NCBI GenBank assembly: GCA_965115815.1
Contig: OZ220465.1
Coordinates: 4,464,001-4,528,000, forward strand
From: VXPW01 sp965115815
Lineage (GTDB): Bacteria > Pseudomonadota > Alphaproteobacteria > TMED109
Reading direction: 5' to 3'
DNA: 64,000 nt
Shown: positions 1 through 9,499 of the stretch, in pieces
Layout: each line of letters opens with the position of its first letter
Numbering within the stretch: position 1 is the stretch's first letter
The notes under the pieces: generated by a model
What the model was told of the DNA's origin: nothing
Database searches by the model: none
The model's input: the letters and a program-made list of their open reading frames with translations, nothing else
Translations under genes and position numbers: made by a program

Positions 1-94
1 TGATCGCGCCGCCGACGGACACGATCCGGGCGGGCTCGCCGGCAGCAGGACCGGCCGCAAGCAGGAGGAACAAGGCTGCGGAAAGGTTGCGCAT
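1..94 (-). CDS. hmuT: Haem ABC transporter substrate-binding protein, N-terminus only
   Basis: Only the first 31 codons are in the window; the gene runs off the left edge on the minus strand from an ATG at 94. It opens with a clear signal peptide (MRN, then LSAALFLLLAAGPAAG) followed by EPARIVSVGGAI. The RIVSVGGAI start of the mature domain is typical of HmuT-type periplasmic haem-binding proteins, which deliver haem to HmuUV permeases. The gene diverges from a predicted haem-degrading monooxygenase at 447, which supports a haem-iron role. Any other class III metal-binding PBP would look similar over so short a stretch, so the substrate is inferred. Confidence 0.6.
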   Translation of the reverse strand, partial: MRNLSAALFLLLAAGPAAGEPARIVSVGGAI

Positions 95-363
95 CGGGAC
101 CCCGCGCCGGGTCGGCGGACCGGCGCACACATCCTTGCGGTCGCAGGGAACGCGGTCCGGTCCGACGCGGCGGCGATCCGTCCCCTGCCGGATCGGAGGC
201 GAGGGAACGCCGGGCCGAGGACGGCGTTCCTCGGGCCTCTCGCCGCACTTCGGCGGTGCCGTCGAGGGCCCTGCCGGCAGGTCCGGCCACATGGAGGTCG
301 GGGAGTGAGGCATCGGAGTCGACTCCACGAGATCGGCCCGCCCGGATCGGAGGAGATCATGAT

Positions 364-407
364 AATGAGATGCAGTCTCAGAGTCAAACTTGCGACTGCA
401 TCTCATT
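364..407. promoter_or_regulatory. Inverted repeat with Fur-like site between divergent haem genes
   Basis: A perfect 14-bp inverted repeat (AATGAGATGCAGTC at 364-377, its complement at 394-407) lies 40 bp before the ATG at 447. The right arm overlaps a 19-bp imperfect palindrome at about 393-411 with GCGA and TCGC ends, resembling proteobacterial Fur boxes. Placement between haem uptake and haem degradation genes fits iron control. The regulator is inferred. Confidence 0.4.
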
Positions 408-446
408 CGCTCTATCGTTCGGCCGGGCAACACGGAGGTCGACCTG

Positions 447-755
447 ATGTTCATTGCCATGAATCGGTTCCGAGTCGTTCGGGGACAGGAGGCAGCATTC
501 GAGAAGCTGTGGGCGGAGCGGGACACGCACCTCGACGAGGTTCCGGGCTTCCGGCAGTTTCGACTGCTCAGGGGATCCGAAGCGGAGGATCACACGCTCT
601 ATTCCTCGCATACGGTCTGGAAGGATCGGGAGGCCTTCACGGCCTGGACCGCATCGGATGCCTTCCGGAAGGCCCACGCGGACTCCGGGGTTCGGCGGAA
701 CCTCTATCTGGGCCACCCTGAATTCGAGGGATTCGACGTCGTCCTGACGAGCTGA
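447..755 (+). CDS. IsdG-type haem-degrading monooxygenase (ABM domain)
   Basis: This is a 102-aa protein of the antibiotic-biosynthesis monooxygenase fold, full length for IsdG/HmuQ-type enzymes. These cleave the haem porphyrin in the cytoplasm and release iron. The ATG at 447 was chosen because it follows ACGGAGG and begins the domain directly (MFIAMNRFRV); a longer reading from 390 adds non-homologous residues. With this start the residues aligning with the IsdG catalytic triad are Asn6, Trp67 and His77, almost the same numbering as the staphylococcal enzymes. Divergent from the haem-binding protein gene at 1-94, and downstream of a Fur-like palindrome. A non-haem ABM enzyme is possible but less likely given the triad. 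Confidence 0.8.
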   Translation: MFIAMNRFRVVRGQEAAFEKLWAERDTHLDEVPGFRQFRLLRGSEAEDHTLYSSHTVWKDREAFTAWTASDAFRKAHADSGVRRNLYLGHPEFEGFDVVLTS

Positions 756-1407
756 GGCCGGATCCTGTACCGAGGGTCGTCCGCTCCGGCCGCCGGCCGT
801 CCGGGTGATCGGGAGCCGGCCCGCAGGACAGCGAGACTGGTCCCGGTGACCTGCACGACCCGACGGACCGGGACGGGGGAGGTTCCGGTGGTTCCCGTCC
901 CGCGGGCAGCCGGGCCCGGACGCCGCTTCACCGAAGGGGGAGGAAGGGCGTCTTCCTCGTCCTCCGCCGCCGACCGGGCCCGGATTGACCGGCCGCAGCG
1001 TCCACGGATCGGACCCGGCCGGCCGCAACGGTTGCCTGCGATCGGCGCGGAACGGCACGGCGGCGTCGGTGCCGGGGAGGCTTCCGGGATTTGGGAACGA
1101 CGACGCCGACGGCGCGGCGCGACGGGGTACGCTGCGGCGGCCGAATCGTCCCCTTTGAGGCCCTGCGCGCCGTCCGGCCGGGCCCGCCCTGCGGTTGCCG
1201 GCCGGTCTGCAGGGTGCGGGTGAACCGGCCGGTTGGACGGGGCGCCGGCGGGTGTGGCGCTGCAGCCGTCGGGGGGTGGAGATTGCGGACCGCCTCTGGA
1301 CTAAGATGCGGAGGTGACCCGGCCTTCCTCGTGCGACCGAAGGTTCGACGGAAGGGATGCCGGGACGGCCGCCGACGCTGGCGGCAGGGGCCAGAAGAAG
1401 GCGGGTC
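756..1407. other. Intergenic, no gene recognised
   Basis: About 650 bp of very GC-rich sequence. Open frames here on both strands have low-complexity Arg/Gly/Pro composition and no recognisable domain, as expected of chance frames in high-GC DNA. The promoter of the chorismate mutase operon should lie towards the right end. Confidence 0.5.
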
Positions 1408-2232
1408 ATGAACCAGGTGCCAGGCAACCGGGCCGGCGCGTCCGCTGCGGAGCTGCAGGGGCCGCGGGCCTTGGACCGCGAAACCCGGCTTGAGGATCTG
1501 AGGGCCGAGATCGACGATCTCGACGATCGCATCCACCGGCTGTTGATGCGACGGGCAGAGGTGGCCGCCCGGGTCGGCGAGTCCAAGCGTGCGCAGGCCG
1601 GCGGAGGCCTTCCCCTGCTGTTTCGTCCGGCCCGCGAAGCACAGGTGCTCAGGCGTCTGCTGGACCGGCATCGCGGCCGGCTGCCGCGCGCCGTACTGCA
1701 GGATGTCTGGCGCGGAATCATCGCCGGCAGCTTGGCGCTGCAGGACCGGACGGTCGTGGCGGCAACGCCGGGCGTGGCGTCGCGGCTGGCACGCGATCAT
1801 TTCCGCTCGTGCGTCCCGCTGCAGGAAATACAGCCGGCGGAGGCTGCACTGGACGCAGTGGCGGAGCGGCGCGCCGCGATGGCCGTGCTGCCGTTTCCGG
1901 GAGACGTCTCCGACCCGGGTTCCGCGTGGTGGCCGACCTTGCGGGCGCACCCGTTCCTCCACATCGTGGGTCAGGTGCCCCTGCTTCGCGCGCCGTCCGC
2001 GCCCACGGCCGCCCTCGTGGCCGGGCAGCCTCCGGAGGCGTCCGGCGACGACCGGACACTGATCCTGACGCCCTCGGACGCGGGGCCGGCCGGTGCGGCG
2101 GACTCCCGCGTCGTGGCGGTTGCCGGCGGCGCGATGCAGTTGCTTGCCCTTGAGGGCTTCGTACCGGTACCGCCGAACTGGGCTGGGCCCGAAGCCCGGA
2201 TTGCCGGCGTGGTGGCGGTCGGCGTGACATGA
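1408..2232 (+). CDS. Chorismate mutase (AroQ type) with C-terminal extension
   Basis: This 274-aa protein converts chorismate to prephenate, the branch to phenylalanine and tyrosine. Residues about 27-110 form the helical AroQ domain, from RLEDLRAEIDDLDDRIHRLL through RRAEVAARVGESK to FRPAREAQVL. The Arg and Lys positions that bind chorismate in the family are present. The C-terminal 160 residues are not an AroQ domain and vaguely resemble a periplasmic-binding or prephenate-dehydratase-like fold; similar long chorismate mutases occur in alphaproteobacteria. The ATG at 1408 follows an AGAAGG-like site and sits just before the domain; an in-frame ATG at 1357 is upstream. The stop overlaps the next gene by 4 bp, so the two are translationally coupled. 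Confidence 0.8.
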   Translation: MNQVPGNRAGASAAELQGPRALDRETRLEDLRAEIDDLDDRIHRLLMRRAEVAARVGESKRAQAGGGLPLLFRPAREAQVLRRLLDRHRGRLPRAVLQDVWRGIIAGSLALQDRTVVAATPGVASRLARDHFRSCVPLQEIQPAEAALDAVAERRAAMAVLPFPGDVSDPGSAWWPTLRAHPFLHIVGQVPLLRAPSAPTAALVAGQPPEASGDDRTLILTPSDAGPAGAADSRVVAVAGGAMQLLALEGFVPVPPNWAGPEARIAGVVAVGVT

Positions 2233-3119
2233 TCGGCTCCCCGCCGCTGTTTTCCCGAATCGCCTACATCGGTTGTGGGCTGATCAACGGTTCCCTGGCC
2301 CGTGCCGTGGCGGCCGCCGGTCTGGCGGAACACCAGGTGGCGTTCGCCCGTACCCGGGCGACCCGGGACCGGGTGCGCGAACTCGGAATCGTGAACGCGG
2401 TGGCCGACGCGCCGGATCTGGCGGTCAGGGACGCCGACCTCGTGGTCCTCGGCACGCCGGTATCGGCCTGCGCCGCGGTGGCCGAGGCGATCGGCCCGGC
2501 GCTTCGGGCCGGAGCGATCGTCACCGATGTCGGGTCGGTGAAGACCGCCGTGATCGGGGCGGTGGCCCCGCATCTTCCCGAGCAGGTGCATTTCGTGCCG
2601 GGCCACCCCATTGCCGGTACCGAGAAGTCGGGCCCCGATGCCGGGTTCGCGGAACTGTTTGCGGGCCGGTGGTGCGTTCTGACGCCGACGGAGGCCACGG
2701 ACGGCGCGGCCGTGGCCAGGGTCCGCAGGTTGTGGGAAGCGGTCGGCATGCAGGTGGACCTGATGGATGCGGAGCGCCATGACCGGGTGCTCGCGATCAC
2801 GTCGCATGTGCCCCACCTGATCGCGTTCTCCATCGTCGGGACGGTCACGTCCCTCGAGCAGCACCTGCAGACCGAAGTGGCGAAGTATGCGGCGGGCGGG
2901 TTTCGCGACTTTACGCGGATCGCGGCCAGCGATCCCAGGATGTGGCGGGATATCTTCCTGAGCAACAAGGATGCCGTGCTGGAGATGGTGGCACGGGCCA
3001 CCGAGGATCTCGCCGGGTTGCAGCGGCTCATCCGCCACGAGGACGGGGAAGCTCTCGTCGAACTGATCGCCCGGACCCGGGAAGTACGCAAGGGCGTGAT
3101 CGCCTTCGACCAGGACTAG
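2229..3119 (+). CDS. tyrA: Prephenate/arogenate dehydrogenase
   Basis: A 296-aa NAD(P)-dependent oxidative decarboxylase of tyrosine synthesis. The N-terminus has a Rossmann start, IAYIGCGLINGSLARA, with the dinucleotide-binding glycines at residues 15-21. The substrate-site signature GHPIAGTEKSG and the helical-domain SHVPHLIAF motif follow, and the length is normal for single-domain TyrA/TyrC. Its ATG overlaps the chorismate mutase stop (ATGA), so the two enzymes make consecutive steps from one transcript. The sequence does not settle whether prephenate or arogenate is preferred. A short GC-rich inverted repeat at 3120-3133 follows the stop but lacks a T tract. Confidence 0.9.
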   Translation: MIGSPPLFSRIAYIGCGLINGSLARAVAAAGLAEHQVAFARTRATRDRVRELGIVNAVADAPDLAVRDADLVVLGTPVSACAAVAEAIGPALRAGAIVTDVGSVKTAVIGAVAPHLPEQVHFVPGHPIAGTEKSGPDAGFAELFAGRWCVLTPTEATDGAAVARVRRLWEAVGMQVDLMDAERHDRVLAITSHVPHLIAFSIVGTVTSLEQHLQTEVAKYAAGGFRDFTRIAASDPRMWRDIFLSNKDAVLEMVARATEDLAGLQRLIRHEDGEALVELIARTREVRKGVIAFDQD

Positions 3120-3769
3120 GCCGGACTTCCGGCGGGGTGTGCACGCAGCCTTCCGTCGGGAAGGACGTTTTCCGGGAATCCCTGGGTCGGGGCCGGGTTG
3201 CGGACCTGCGCCGAGGCCTGCGGGTGCCTGGACCCGGAGGAGGGCGGGGCGTGGAACCCCTTCGGAGGTTTCCCTTCCGGCAAGGCGCGGGCCGGCGGCG
3301 GGCCGGAGGATCGTTGCGAGGTCGCCGGGCAGGGTCCGAAGCCGGGGCACGGAATGCTCGTCTGCGGTGCGCCTCCTGACGGCTCCGCCTGCTCGCCCTC
3401 CCCGGCGCGGCAGGTGGCGCGGCGCGGTCGGGAACTCGATGTGGATGGGAACCGACGGAAACCGGAACGCTCCGTGCCGGGATTTCTTCGATGGTGTGCG
3501 TGGGAACATGCTGCGCACCGCACGACCGCGCATCGTCAGGCACGCCCGGCCCGTCATCCCTGAATCCACGGTGATGTCGCGGAAAGCTCGGACGGATCGG
3601 CCGGGGCGCCGGTCACGGGGTCGGTCCGGCGGGACCGGATACGCGGCGGACCGCCCGGCCGTCGACGGGTGCGGGGCCTTGCGGTGATCCGGGCAGGAGG
3701 GGGGGGGACTCTCGATCCCCTTGCGCCCGATCAGTCCGGACACGACGATGCGGCCGCCCGCGGAGCAGG
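3120..3769. other. Intergenic, no gene recognised
   Basis: About 650 bp between the tyrosine operon and a decayed transposase gene. Frames here show no domain and skewed Arg/Gly composition. This stretch may include decayed N-terminal coding sequence of the following DUF4338 pseudogene. Confidence 0.4.
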
Positions 3770-4408
3770 ATGCGGCCGTGCCGGACGGCGGGCATGCCCG
3801 GCAACGAGGTCAAGCGCACCTCCCCGGATCTGGAGCTGCAGTGCGGGCTGGCGGATCTCGGGGAGGTCGCCCTGGTTCCGGTGGTCGGCGCCCCGAAGCG
3901 GCGCCGGTGGCGGGAGAGGATGGCGACCCATCATCCGCAGGGGTGGACGCGCCGGCCGGGCGCGGTGCTCAACTCCTGGATCGTGTCGCCGCGCCACGGC
4001 CGCTCGGGCGGCATCGGGTACTCGGCCGCGAGCTGACGCCAGGCGGCCCGGGATGTCGCCATCGGCGGGTCGACGGCGGCCCGGGTCGCGCATCTGACGC
4101 AGGGGGTCCACCCGTACCGCTTTCTCCTGCTCCCCGGCGTTCGGGTCGCCCATCTGGCCTTGCAGGTCCTGGCCCGGTCGACGGCGCGCCTGACCGCCGA
4201 CCGGGAGGCTGCGCACGGGACGGCGCCGCTGGCGGTCTCCACGTATGTGGGGCCCGAGTACAGCGGCGCCAGCTATTGCGCGGCCGGCTGGACGTGCTGC
4301 GCCGACCGGACTTCGGGCCGGCCGCCGGAAGGCCGTGCGACTCCGCCGAAGGCGGTGTGGATCCGTTCCCTGGCCAGGGACTGGCGGGAGGTCCTGTCCC
4401 GGGAGCCC
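3770..4408 (+). pseudogene. DUF4338 (DruA-like) domain, 5' exon of an intron-split transposase
   Basis: One frame reads VPVVGAPKRRRWRERMATHH, then SPRHGRSGGIGYSAAS, a TGA at 4034-4036, and continues in the same frame through RQAARDVAIG, HPYRFLLLPGVRVAHLA, STYVGPEYSGASYCAAGW and PKAVWIRSLARDW. This is the core and C-terminal half of DUF4338, the domain of Druantia DruA and of several transposase fusions. The TGA falls where family members usually have Trp. The coding sequence stops abruptly at a group II intron. Joining it to the sequence after that intron (from 12182) keeps the frame and leads into a Tn5-like transposase, so this was probably one fusion gene. It is dead now: nonsense codon here, frameshifts downstream, weak N-terminus. 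Confidence 0.65.
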
Positions 4409-5719
4409 GATTGCGCCAGGCCAAGCCCTGGAGAGGGGGAAACCATGACGTAGGTTGAAACCTTTCGTCGCAAGCCTGCGGGTTCGACCCCCGCCCGGCA
4501 AAGGTGAGCCCGCCAGCCGGGAGCGAGTGTGGCATGGCGTGCGGTAACGCACGTCGTGAAGCGTACACAGCGGGCGGCGAAGCGTCGCTATGGAGCCTCG
4601 TAATCCTCAATGTCGGTGCCTTCATCTTTCGAGCAGTGGGGGCCGCACCGGCGCGCCGCGTGTATGGGCAAGGCGCAATGGACCGTCCGGGGTCCGAGAA
4701 CGACGCAAAGCCGCGGGAGGGCTTGCCAGGGAACCTGGGAGATCCTGTTTCTGCCCGCAGGTCGAACCTGCGGAGCCGGCTGGCGAAACCCATGAGCCGA
4801 AGGCCAGACGGAAACCGGAAGTCGTAGCTCGCTCCTAGTACTGGCGAAGGCGGGGAACCGGGTCCACCGGGTGCCGCTGGAGGGAAGGGGCGTGCTGCAG
4901 GAACCGAACCCCTGGAGGGAAACGGTGGAAGAGACACGGAGAACTTCCAACCCGTCAACGGAACGACAGTGGATAGCCGCGCAGGCGAAGAAGAAGCGCG
5001 GGGTGATCGATGCGGAGGTGTCGAAGGATTTCGACAGCATCCCGCATCGGGAACTCCGCGCCTTTCTGGACCTGTGGATCAAGGACGGTGTCATCCGTCG
5101 CAGGATCAACCCATGGCTGCGGGCGGGCGTCCTGGAGAAGGATGCCCGGCATGCCGACGGCCAAGATCATGCACGGATACGGGACCGCTTGAGCGAACCG
5201 GTCCTGTACGGAACCGGATGCCCGAATGCGGGCACGTCCGGATCTGGTGTGCCAGGCGAACTGGCAGAAGACAGGGGGTGAAAGTCCCCTGGAACGAAGG
5301 AGTACCCAAACCGCGTTTCTCCGCGAGCCGTGCGTCGGCTCCCGTGAGGGGGCAGGCGAAGCGTCGGCAGCGGTGCGGATGGGTGGGGCTAATGAGCACC
5401 GAAAAGACGATGATCCGGGGTGCCGAGGTTTTCAGATCGGCCGAAGGCACCATCGCAGGCATCGATTTGGTGAGATGCCGGCGAGCCCCGCGGTGTCCGA
5501 GAACCCCTACACGTCCGTACGTCTTCTGTTGGGACCCTGGGAGATCTTCAAGCGGTCCCGCCGGTCGAGGCGGGACCGAGTAGGGAAGGAGAAAACCGAA
5601 GCCTAGGACGAACGGTTTGAAGAAGTCGGATGGGGCCGTACGACCTGGGAAGGCGGCGAACAAGGGAGCGTCAGCTCCTGCGGAGTTGCCGGAGGAAAGG
5701 GCCCCAACCAAGTAACTAC

Positions 5720-7198
5720 TCACCCCTTGTTGGGGTCGGGTTGGCCATAGTGCTCGTTGAGGATGTCTGCGGCCTTTCCGTCGAGGGCGATGTGGATGGC
5801 GACGAGAGGGTTGTAGCCGAGTGCCTCCATGGAGGTGAGGAAGCTGGAGCCTCGGCACCATGCGGTTGCGTGGAGCATGGTGCGGAAACATCCGGACACC
5901 TTGATCTTGACCTTGGTCATTCGGATCTTCTGTTCTCCGGCATTGTTGGTGAAGCTGACGTCGGGGTCCTTCATGAAGCGGAGGACGGACGTCTCGTGTT
6001 TCACGAGACGTTCATGCAGGTTGTGGGCGTCGGACTTTGCGATGCGTCCCCGGGTTCCTTTCGTCCGTGGCGGGATATCGGGCAACTCCTTGGCGCCTTG
6101 GGTGAGGAGGGTGCGGTAGCGCTTGCGCACGGCTCGGCGGTCGGTCTCGTTCAAGGCCTTGGATGCGCTCTGGTTGACCCTGTGGCAGACCCCGCGCAGC
6201 AGGCTCTTCATCAATCGTGCCCAGCGGTAGCCGTTGGACTCGACGACGAAGGCCAGTTCGCGCAGCAGGTGGCTGCCGCACAGCTGGTGGCGGCACTGCT
6301 CGTAGCCCATGTACGCAGCCCAGCAGTCGTGGACCAGGACGCCCTGGTAGCGCGGGAGGATGCCGATCTCTTCGATCGCCTCCCGACCGCGCTTGCGGTG
6401 CGGGAACTTCACGGTCAGGGTCCCGTCGGTGACGACATGGAGCCATTGGGTCTTGCCGGCGACCCGGAATCCGGTCTCATCGACATGCAAGGCCGGGCGT
6501 TGCAGGAGATGGGCCACGGCGACCTCCTCCCAGGATGCGAGCGCATCCTGAAAGCGCCGGACATAGCCGAGGCAGGTCGCCTCGGAGAGCCTGATGCCGG
6601 AGATCGCGTGCACGAGCGAGACGGCACGGCGCAGGGACAGCATCTGGGCGATCAGCAGGTTGAGGACCAAGGCCTGGATGCGGACACCGTACTGCACGGG
6701 ACCCGGCATGAGGTCTGGGAACCGGCCCTTGGTCCGGGCCCGGCACTTCGGGCATTCCTTGATCTCGGCGTCGACGCGGCGCTCGACGACTTCGAACACG
6801 ATGTCGTAGAGGACGCGGCGCTCTCGATCGATGGGGTCGACGTCGTCGAGGTCGGCGCCGCAAGCGTCGCAGGCATCGACGGTGATCGTCTCCTGGACGG
6901 TGGTCGTGCGCCGGTGGCCGCCCGTCTGCGGGTTCGGCTTCGGGCCCTTGCCGTGGCTCCCGGTGCGCCGCGCGCTCTCGTCCGGGTCCGTCTGGGACGG
7001 CGGCAGACCGGAGTTCCGGCTCGTCTTGCGCGTGGTCTTCTCCAAGAGCACGGCCAGCAGCAGCTGGAGCAGCATCAGCAGGCCGCGGACGAGCGCCTCG
7101 CACTCCGGGGAGACCTTGCCTTGCGTGCGGAGATCCTGGAACCGCTTCTGGAAGGCGTCGACCTCCTGGCGCAGGGATGTGCCGGCGACGCTCGTCAT
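5720..7198 (-). CDS. tnpC: IS66-family transposase TnpC
   Basis: A 492-aa DDE transposase that cuts and joins the IS66 ends. An N-terminal helical/leucine-rich region (LLMLLQLLLAVLLEKTTRK) is followed by a zinc-ribbon-like segment (CDACGADL about residue 125, CPKCRAR about residue 160). The catalytic core has Asp motifs HVDETGFRV and VLVHDCWAAY and the C-terminal NNAGEQKIRMTKVK segment with the Glu. The ATG at 7198 overlaps the stop of the upstream DUF4338-fragment ORF by 4 bp (ATGA), which suggests translational coupling. Of the four copies in the window, this is the only one that can be shown to be unbroken. Confidence 0.9.
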   Translation of the reverse strand: MTSVAGTSLRQEVDAFQKRFQDLRTQGKVSPECEALVRGLLMLLQLLLAVLLEKTTRKTSRNSGLPPSQTDPDESARRTGSHGKGPKPNPQTGGHRRTTTVQETITVDACDACGADLDDVDPIDRERRVLYDIVFEVVERRVDAEIKECPKCRARTKGRFPDLMPGPVQYGVRIQALVLNLLIAQMLSLRRAVSLVHAISGIRLSEATCLGYVRRFQDALASWEEVAVAHLLQRPALHVDETGFRVAGKTQWLHVVTDGTLTVKFPHRKRGREAIEEIGILPRYQGVLVHDCWAAYMGYEQCRHQLCGSHLLRELAFVVESNGYRWARLMKSLLRGVCHRVNQSASKALNETDRRAVRKRYRTLLTQGAKELPDIPPRTKGTRGRIAKSDAHNLHERLVKHETSVLRFMKDPDVSFTNNAGEQKIRMTKVKIKVSGCFRTMLHATAWCRGSSFLTSMEALGYNPLVAIHIALDGKAADILNEHYGQPDPNKG

Positions 7199-7473
7199 CC
7201 CGACGCCTCCACCCCCCGGACGGTCGCCCGCACGGGCGGCAACGTCAGGATGCCGTGGCGCTCCAAGGTCTCCAGCATCCCGAGACCGACCCCGACCCTG
7301 GAGCCGCCCTTTGCTGTCGTCCCGTGAAGGGGCTCGCAGAGGGTCTTCGCCCGCTCGGTGCGGCGGCAGGGGGAACACCGACCCACGGTCTCCCGAACCT
7401 CCGCGATCGGCGGGCGGGTCCGGCGGCGCCCCGAACAGGGGGTCGACTTCAGGTCGATGATTCGCTGGTCCAT
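7195..7473 (-). pseudogene. DUF4338 N-terminal fragment carried in IS66 copy A
   Basis: From the ATG at 7473 the frame reads MDQRIIDLKSTPCSGRRRTR, then IAEVRETV, AKTLCEPLHG, GMLETLERHGILTLP, and ends at 7195 over the tnpC start. This resembles the N-terminal region of DUF4338 proteins (I-L-x-G-R-R-L-T-R, then AKTLCEHLGW). The core domain is missing here; copy B keeps more of it. The fragment is either decaying cargo or a short leader that couples translation into tnpC. Confidence 0.55.
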
Positions 7474-9499
7474 GGGGATTCCCGCAGCCACGATTCGACG
7501 ACAGCATGCGAATCGGCGGGCGCTTGTCAAGCGGTGCGTGGACGACCCGCCCATGCACCGAAACGTCACCTCCTATCCAAGGCCTGCCGGTATGGGAACA
7601 CCGCCGTCACCTCGACGCACCTATCCGAATGCCCTTGCCCCGCCGGGCGATCGACCCGTCGTCGCCTTCGATCCCTACCCGGCCGCCATCCACACCTCCG
7701 ACGCGGTCCGCCCCAATGGCCCATCTTGGAGAGGGTCCCTCCTAGCAACGTCAAGCGCAGATCTCCGGCGGAGGGGAACGGCAGCCCACGGAACCCGCTC
7801 CACCGGACCGCAGGGCGCGGACCCGCGACCTCCGCGCGAGGGGCCCGGTCGCGTTGCGGACCCCTCCCCACAAGGCCGGAACGGGGAGCGGAAGCCGAAG
7901 ATCGACCCACTTCTTGTCAGCCGAACCCCGTGCATCCGGTCCTTGGCCGCGAGCGAGGGAAAGGGGCACGGAACCATGCCGGATCCGAACCCGTCAGGAA
8001 AAACGATTCGTCATCAGTAGGGGGGGGTGAGTAGATACCCAACCAAGAGGAATCCGGGACGCCAAAGCACGCGCCGAACGCAGGGTCGGGCACGCGTGCC
8101 ACAGGCGGCGGACCGGATCCGGAAAGCTGTAGAGAGGAACCCGAAGGAGCGTCGTACTGCACTCTTTCACCACATCACGCCGGAGGTGCTCCGGTCGGCC
8201 TGGCTCGGCCTGAAGAAGGAAGCCGCGGCCGGAGTCGACGGCGTGACGTGGGAGGCCTATGGCGAAGATCTGGACGAGCGTTTGCTCGACTTGCACTCGC
8301 GCCTGCATCGTGGAGGAGCGTACCGGGCGTCGCCGGTTCGGCGGGTTGAGATACCCAAGCCGGACGGCGGGACACGACCGCTCGGGATGGCTGCACTGGA
8401 GGACAAGATCGTCCAGAAGGCAGTTGTGGATGGGATCCTGACACCGATCTTTGAGGTGGAGTTCCTGGGCTTCAGCTACGGGTTCCGACCGGGCCGAGGG
8501 GCGCAGGACGCTCTCGACGCCCTGGCGTTCGGGATCGAGCGGCGCAAGGTCAACTGGATGGTCGATGCAGATATCCGGGCATGCTTCGACACCATCCCGA
8601 GGGATGGGTTGATCAAGTTCCTGGAGCACCGCATGGGCGACAGGCGGGTGATCCGTCTGATCCACAAATGGCTGAACGCTGGCGTCAGGACCGACGGATC
8701 ATGGAGCGACACCGGGGTGGGCTCGCCGCAGGGTGCGATGGTCAGCCCCTGCCTGGCGAACGTGTTCCTGCACTACGGGTTGGATCTGTGGTTTCACAAG
8801 GCATGGCGTCCGAAGGTTCCGGGCGGTCAAGCGATCATGGTCCGCTATGCGGACGATATCGTGGTCGGGTTTCAGTACAAGCGGGATGCGGAGCAATACC
8901 TTCGCGACGTTCGGGAGAGGCTGGAGCGCTTTGGGCTCGGCCTCCATCCGGACAAAACCCGTCTGGTCGAATTCGGCCGGTTCGCCACGGCGAACCGCCG
9001 GAAGCGCGGGGCGGGCAAGCCGGAGGTGTTCGACTTCCTGGGCTTCAGGCACTTCTGCACGAAGACCCGGGCCGGACACTTCAGGCTTGGGCGCAAGCCG
9101 ATCGCAAAACGGGTCACAAGGACCTTGGCGCGCATCGGGGTGGTGCTTCGCAAACGATGGCAGTACGACCTATGGGAGGTCGGCAAGTGGCTAGGGCGGG
9201 TCTGTCAAGGCTGGCTCAACTACTACGCCGTCCCGGGAACGACCCGGTGGCTGCGCACGTTCCGCCAAAGGCTGCAACGCCTATGGATGCGGGCGATACG
9301 CCGCCGCTCCCAGCGCCACCGTTTCGACTGGAAGCGGCTGGAGCGCATGACCAAAATTCTTTGGCCGCGCGCAACCATCCGCCACCCATGGCCGGACCAG
9401 CGGTTTGCCGTCAAGCACTCGAGGTAGGAGCCGGATGGATTAGCGTCCAAGTCCGGAACTGTGCGGGGGGTGCGCAGCAATGCGCATTCCTACCGTAAC

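Larger units (their letters stand above)
5712..8038 (-). mobile_element. IS66-family element, copy A (complete)
   Basis: A 2327-bp element with ends GTAACTACTCACCCC (tnpC side) and GTATCTACTCACCCCCC (far side), flanked by the perfect 8-bp duplication CCAACCAA at 5704-5711 and 8039-8046. The 8-bp duplication is characteristic of IS66. Only tnpC is present; no tnpA or tnpB is visible, as in ISBst12-like IS66 relatives. About 840 bp between tnpC and the far end carries a fragment of a DUF4338 gene. The precise duplication and intact tnpC mark this as the youngest and possibly still active copy. Confidence 0.88.
5617..9427 (+). pseudogene. ltrA: Group II intron reverse transcriptase/maturase, split by IS66
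   Basis: The TTG start at 5617 and about 32 codons precede the IS66 insertion at 5712; the frame resumes at 8039 and runs to 9427. The downstream part is essentially complete: RT motifs GVDGVTWEAY, DGGTRPLGMAALEDK, GFSYGFRPGRGAQDALDAL, GVGSPQGAMVSP, the catalytic VRYADDIVVGF, and a maturase domain ending HPWPDQRFAVKHSR. No HNH endonuclease motif is present. It differs from copy 2 by scattered substitutions. A fusion start inside the IS66 end (frame open from 8027) could in principle give an N-truncated RT, but most likely the gene is inactive. Confidence 0.8.
5247..9499 (+). mobile_element. Group II intron type 2, tandem copy 1 (IS66-interrupted)
   Basis: Begins with the canonical GTGTG (GTGTGCCAGGCGAACTGG) and ends CCGTAAC just before the next copy starts. 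A domain V hairpin (GAGCCGGATGG ... GTCCGGATCTG) lies near 9430-9465, with domain VI after it. Without the IS66 element and its target duplication the length is 1918 nt, identical to copy 2. It is inserted between domains V and VI of the type-1 intron. Its reverse transcriptase gene is split by IS66, so this copy cannot make its own maturase. Confidence 0.75.

Noticed and set aside
755..1407. Several 75-445 aa frames around the chorismate mutase promoter region
   Set aside because: No recognisable domains, skewed Arg/Pro/Gly content, and overlap with better-supported genes.
3120..3133. Hairpin after tyrA as rho-independent terminator
   Set aside because: GC-rich inverted repeat without a T tract; evidence too weak.
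5630..7327. 565-aa plus-strand frame opposite IS66 tnpC
   Set aside because: Shadow of tnpC; the minus-strand protein has the catalytic motifs. The same shadow recurs opposite copies B and C.
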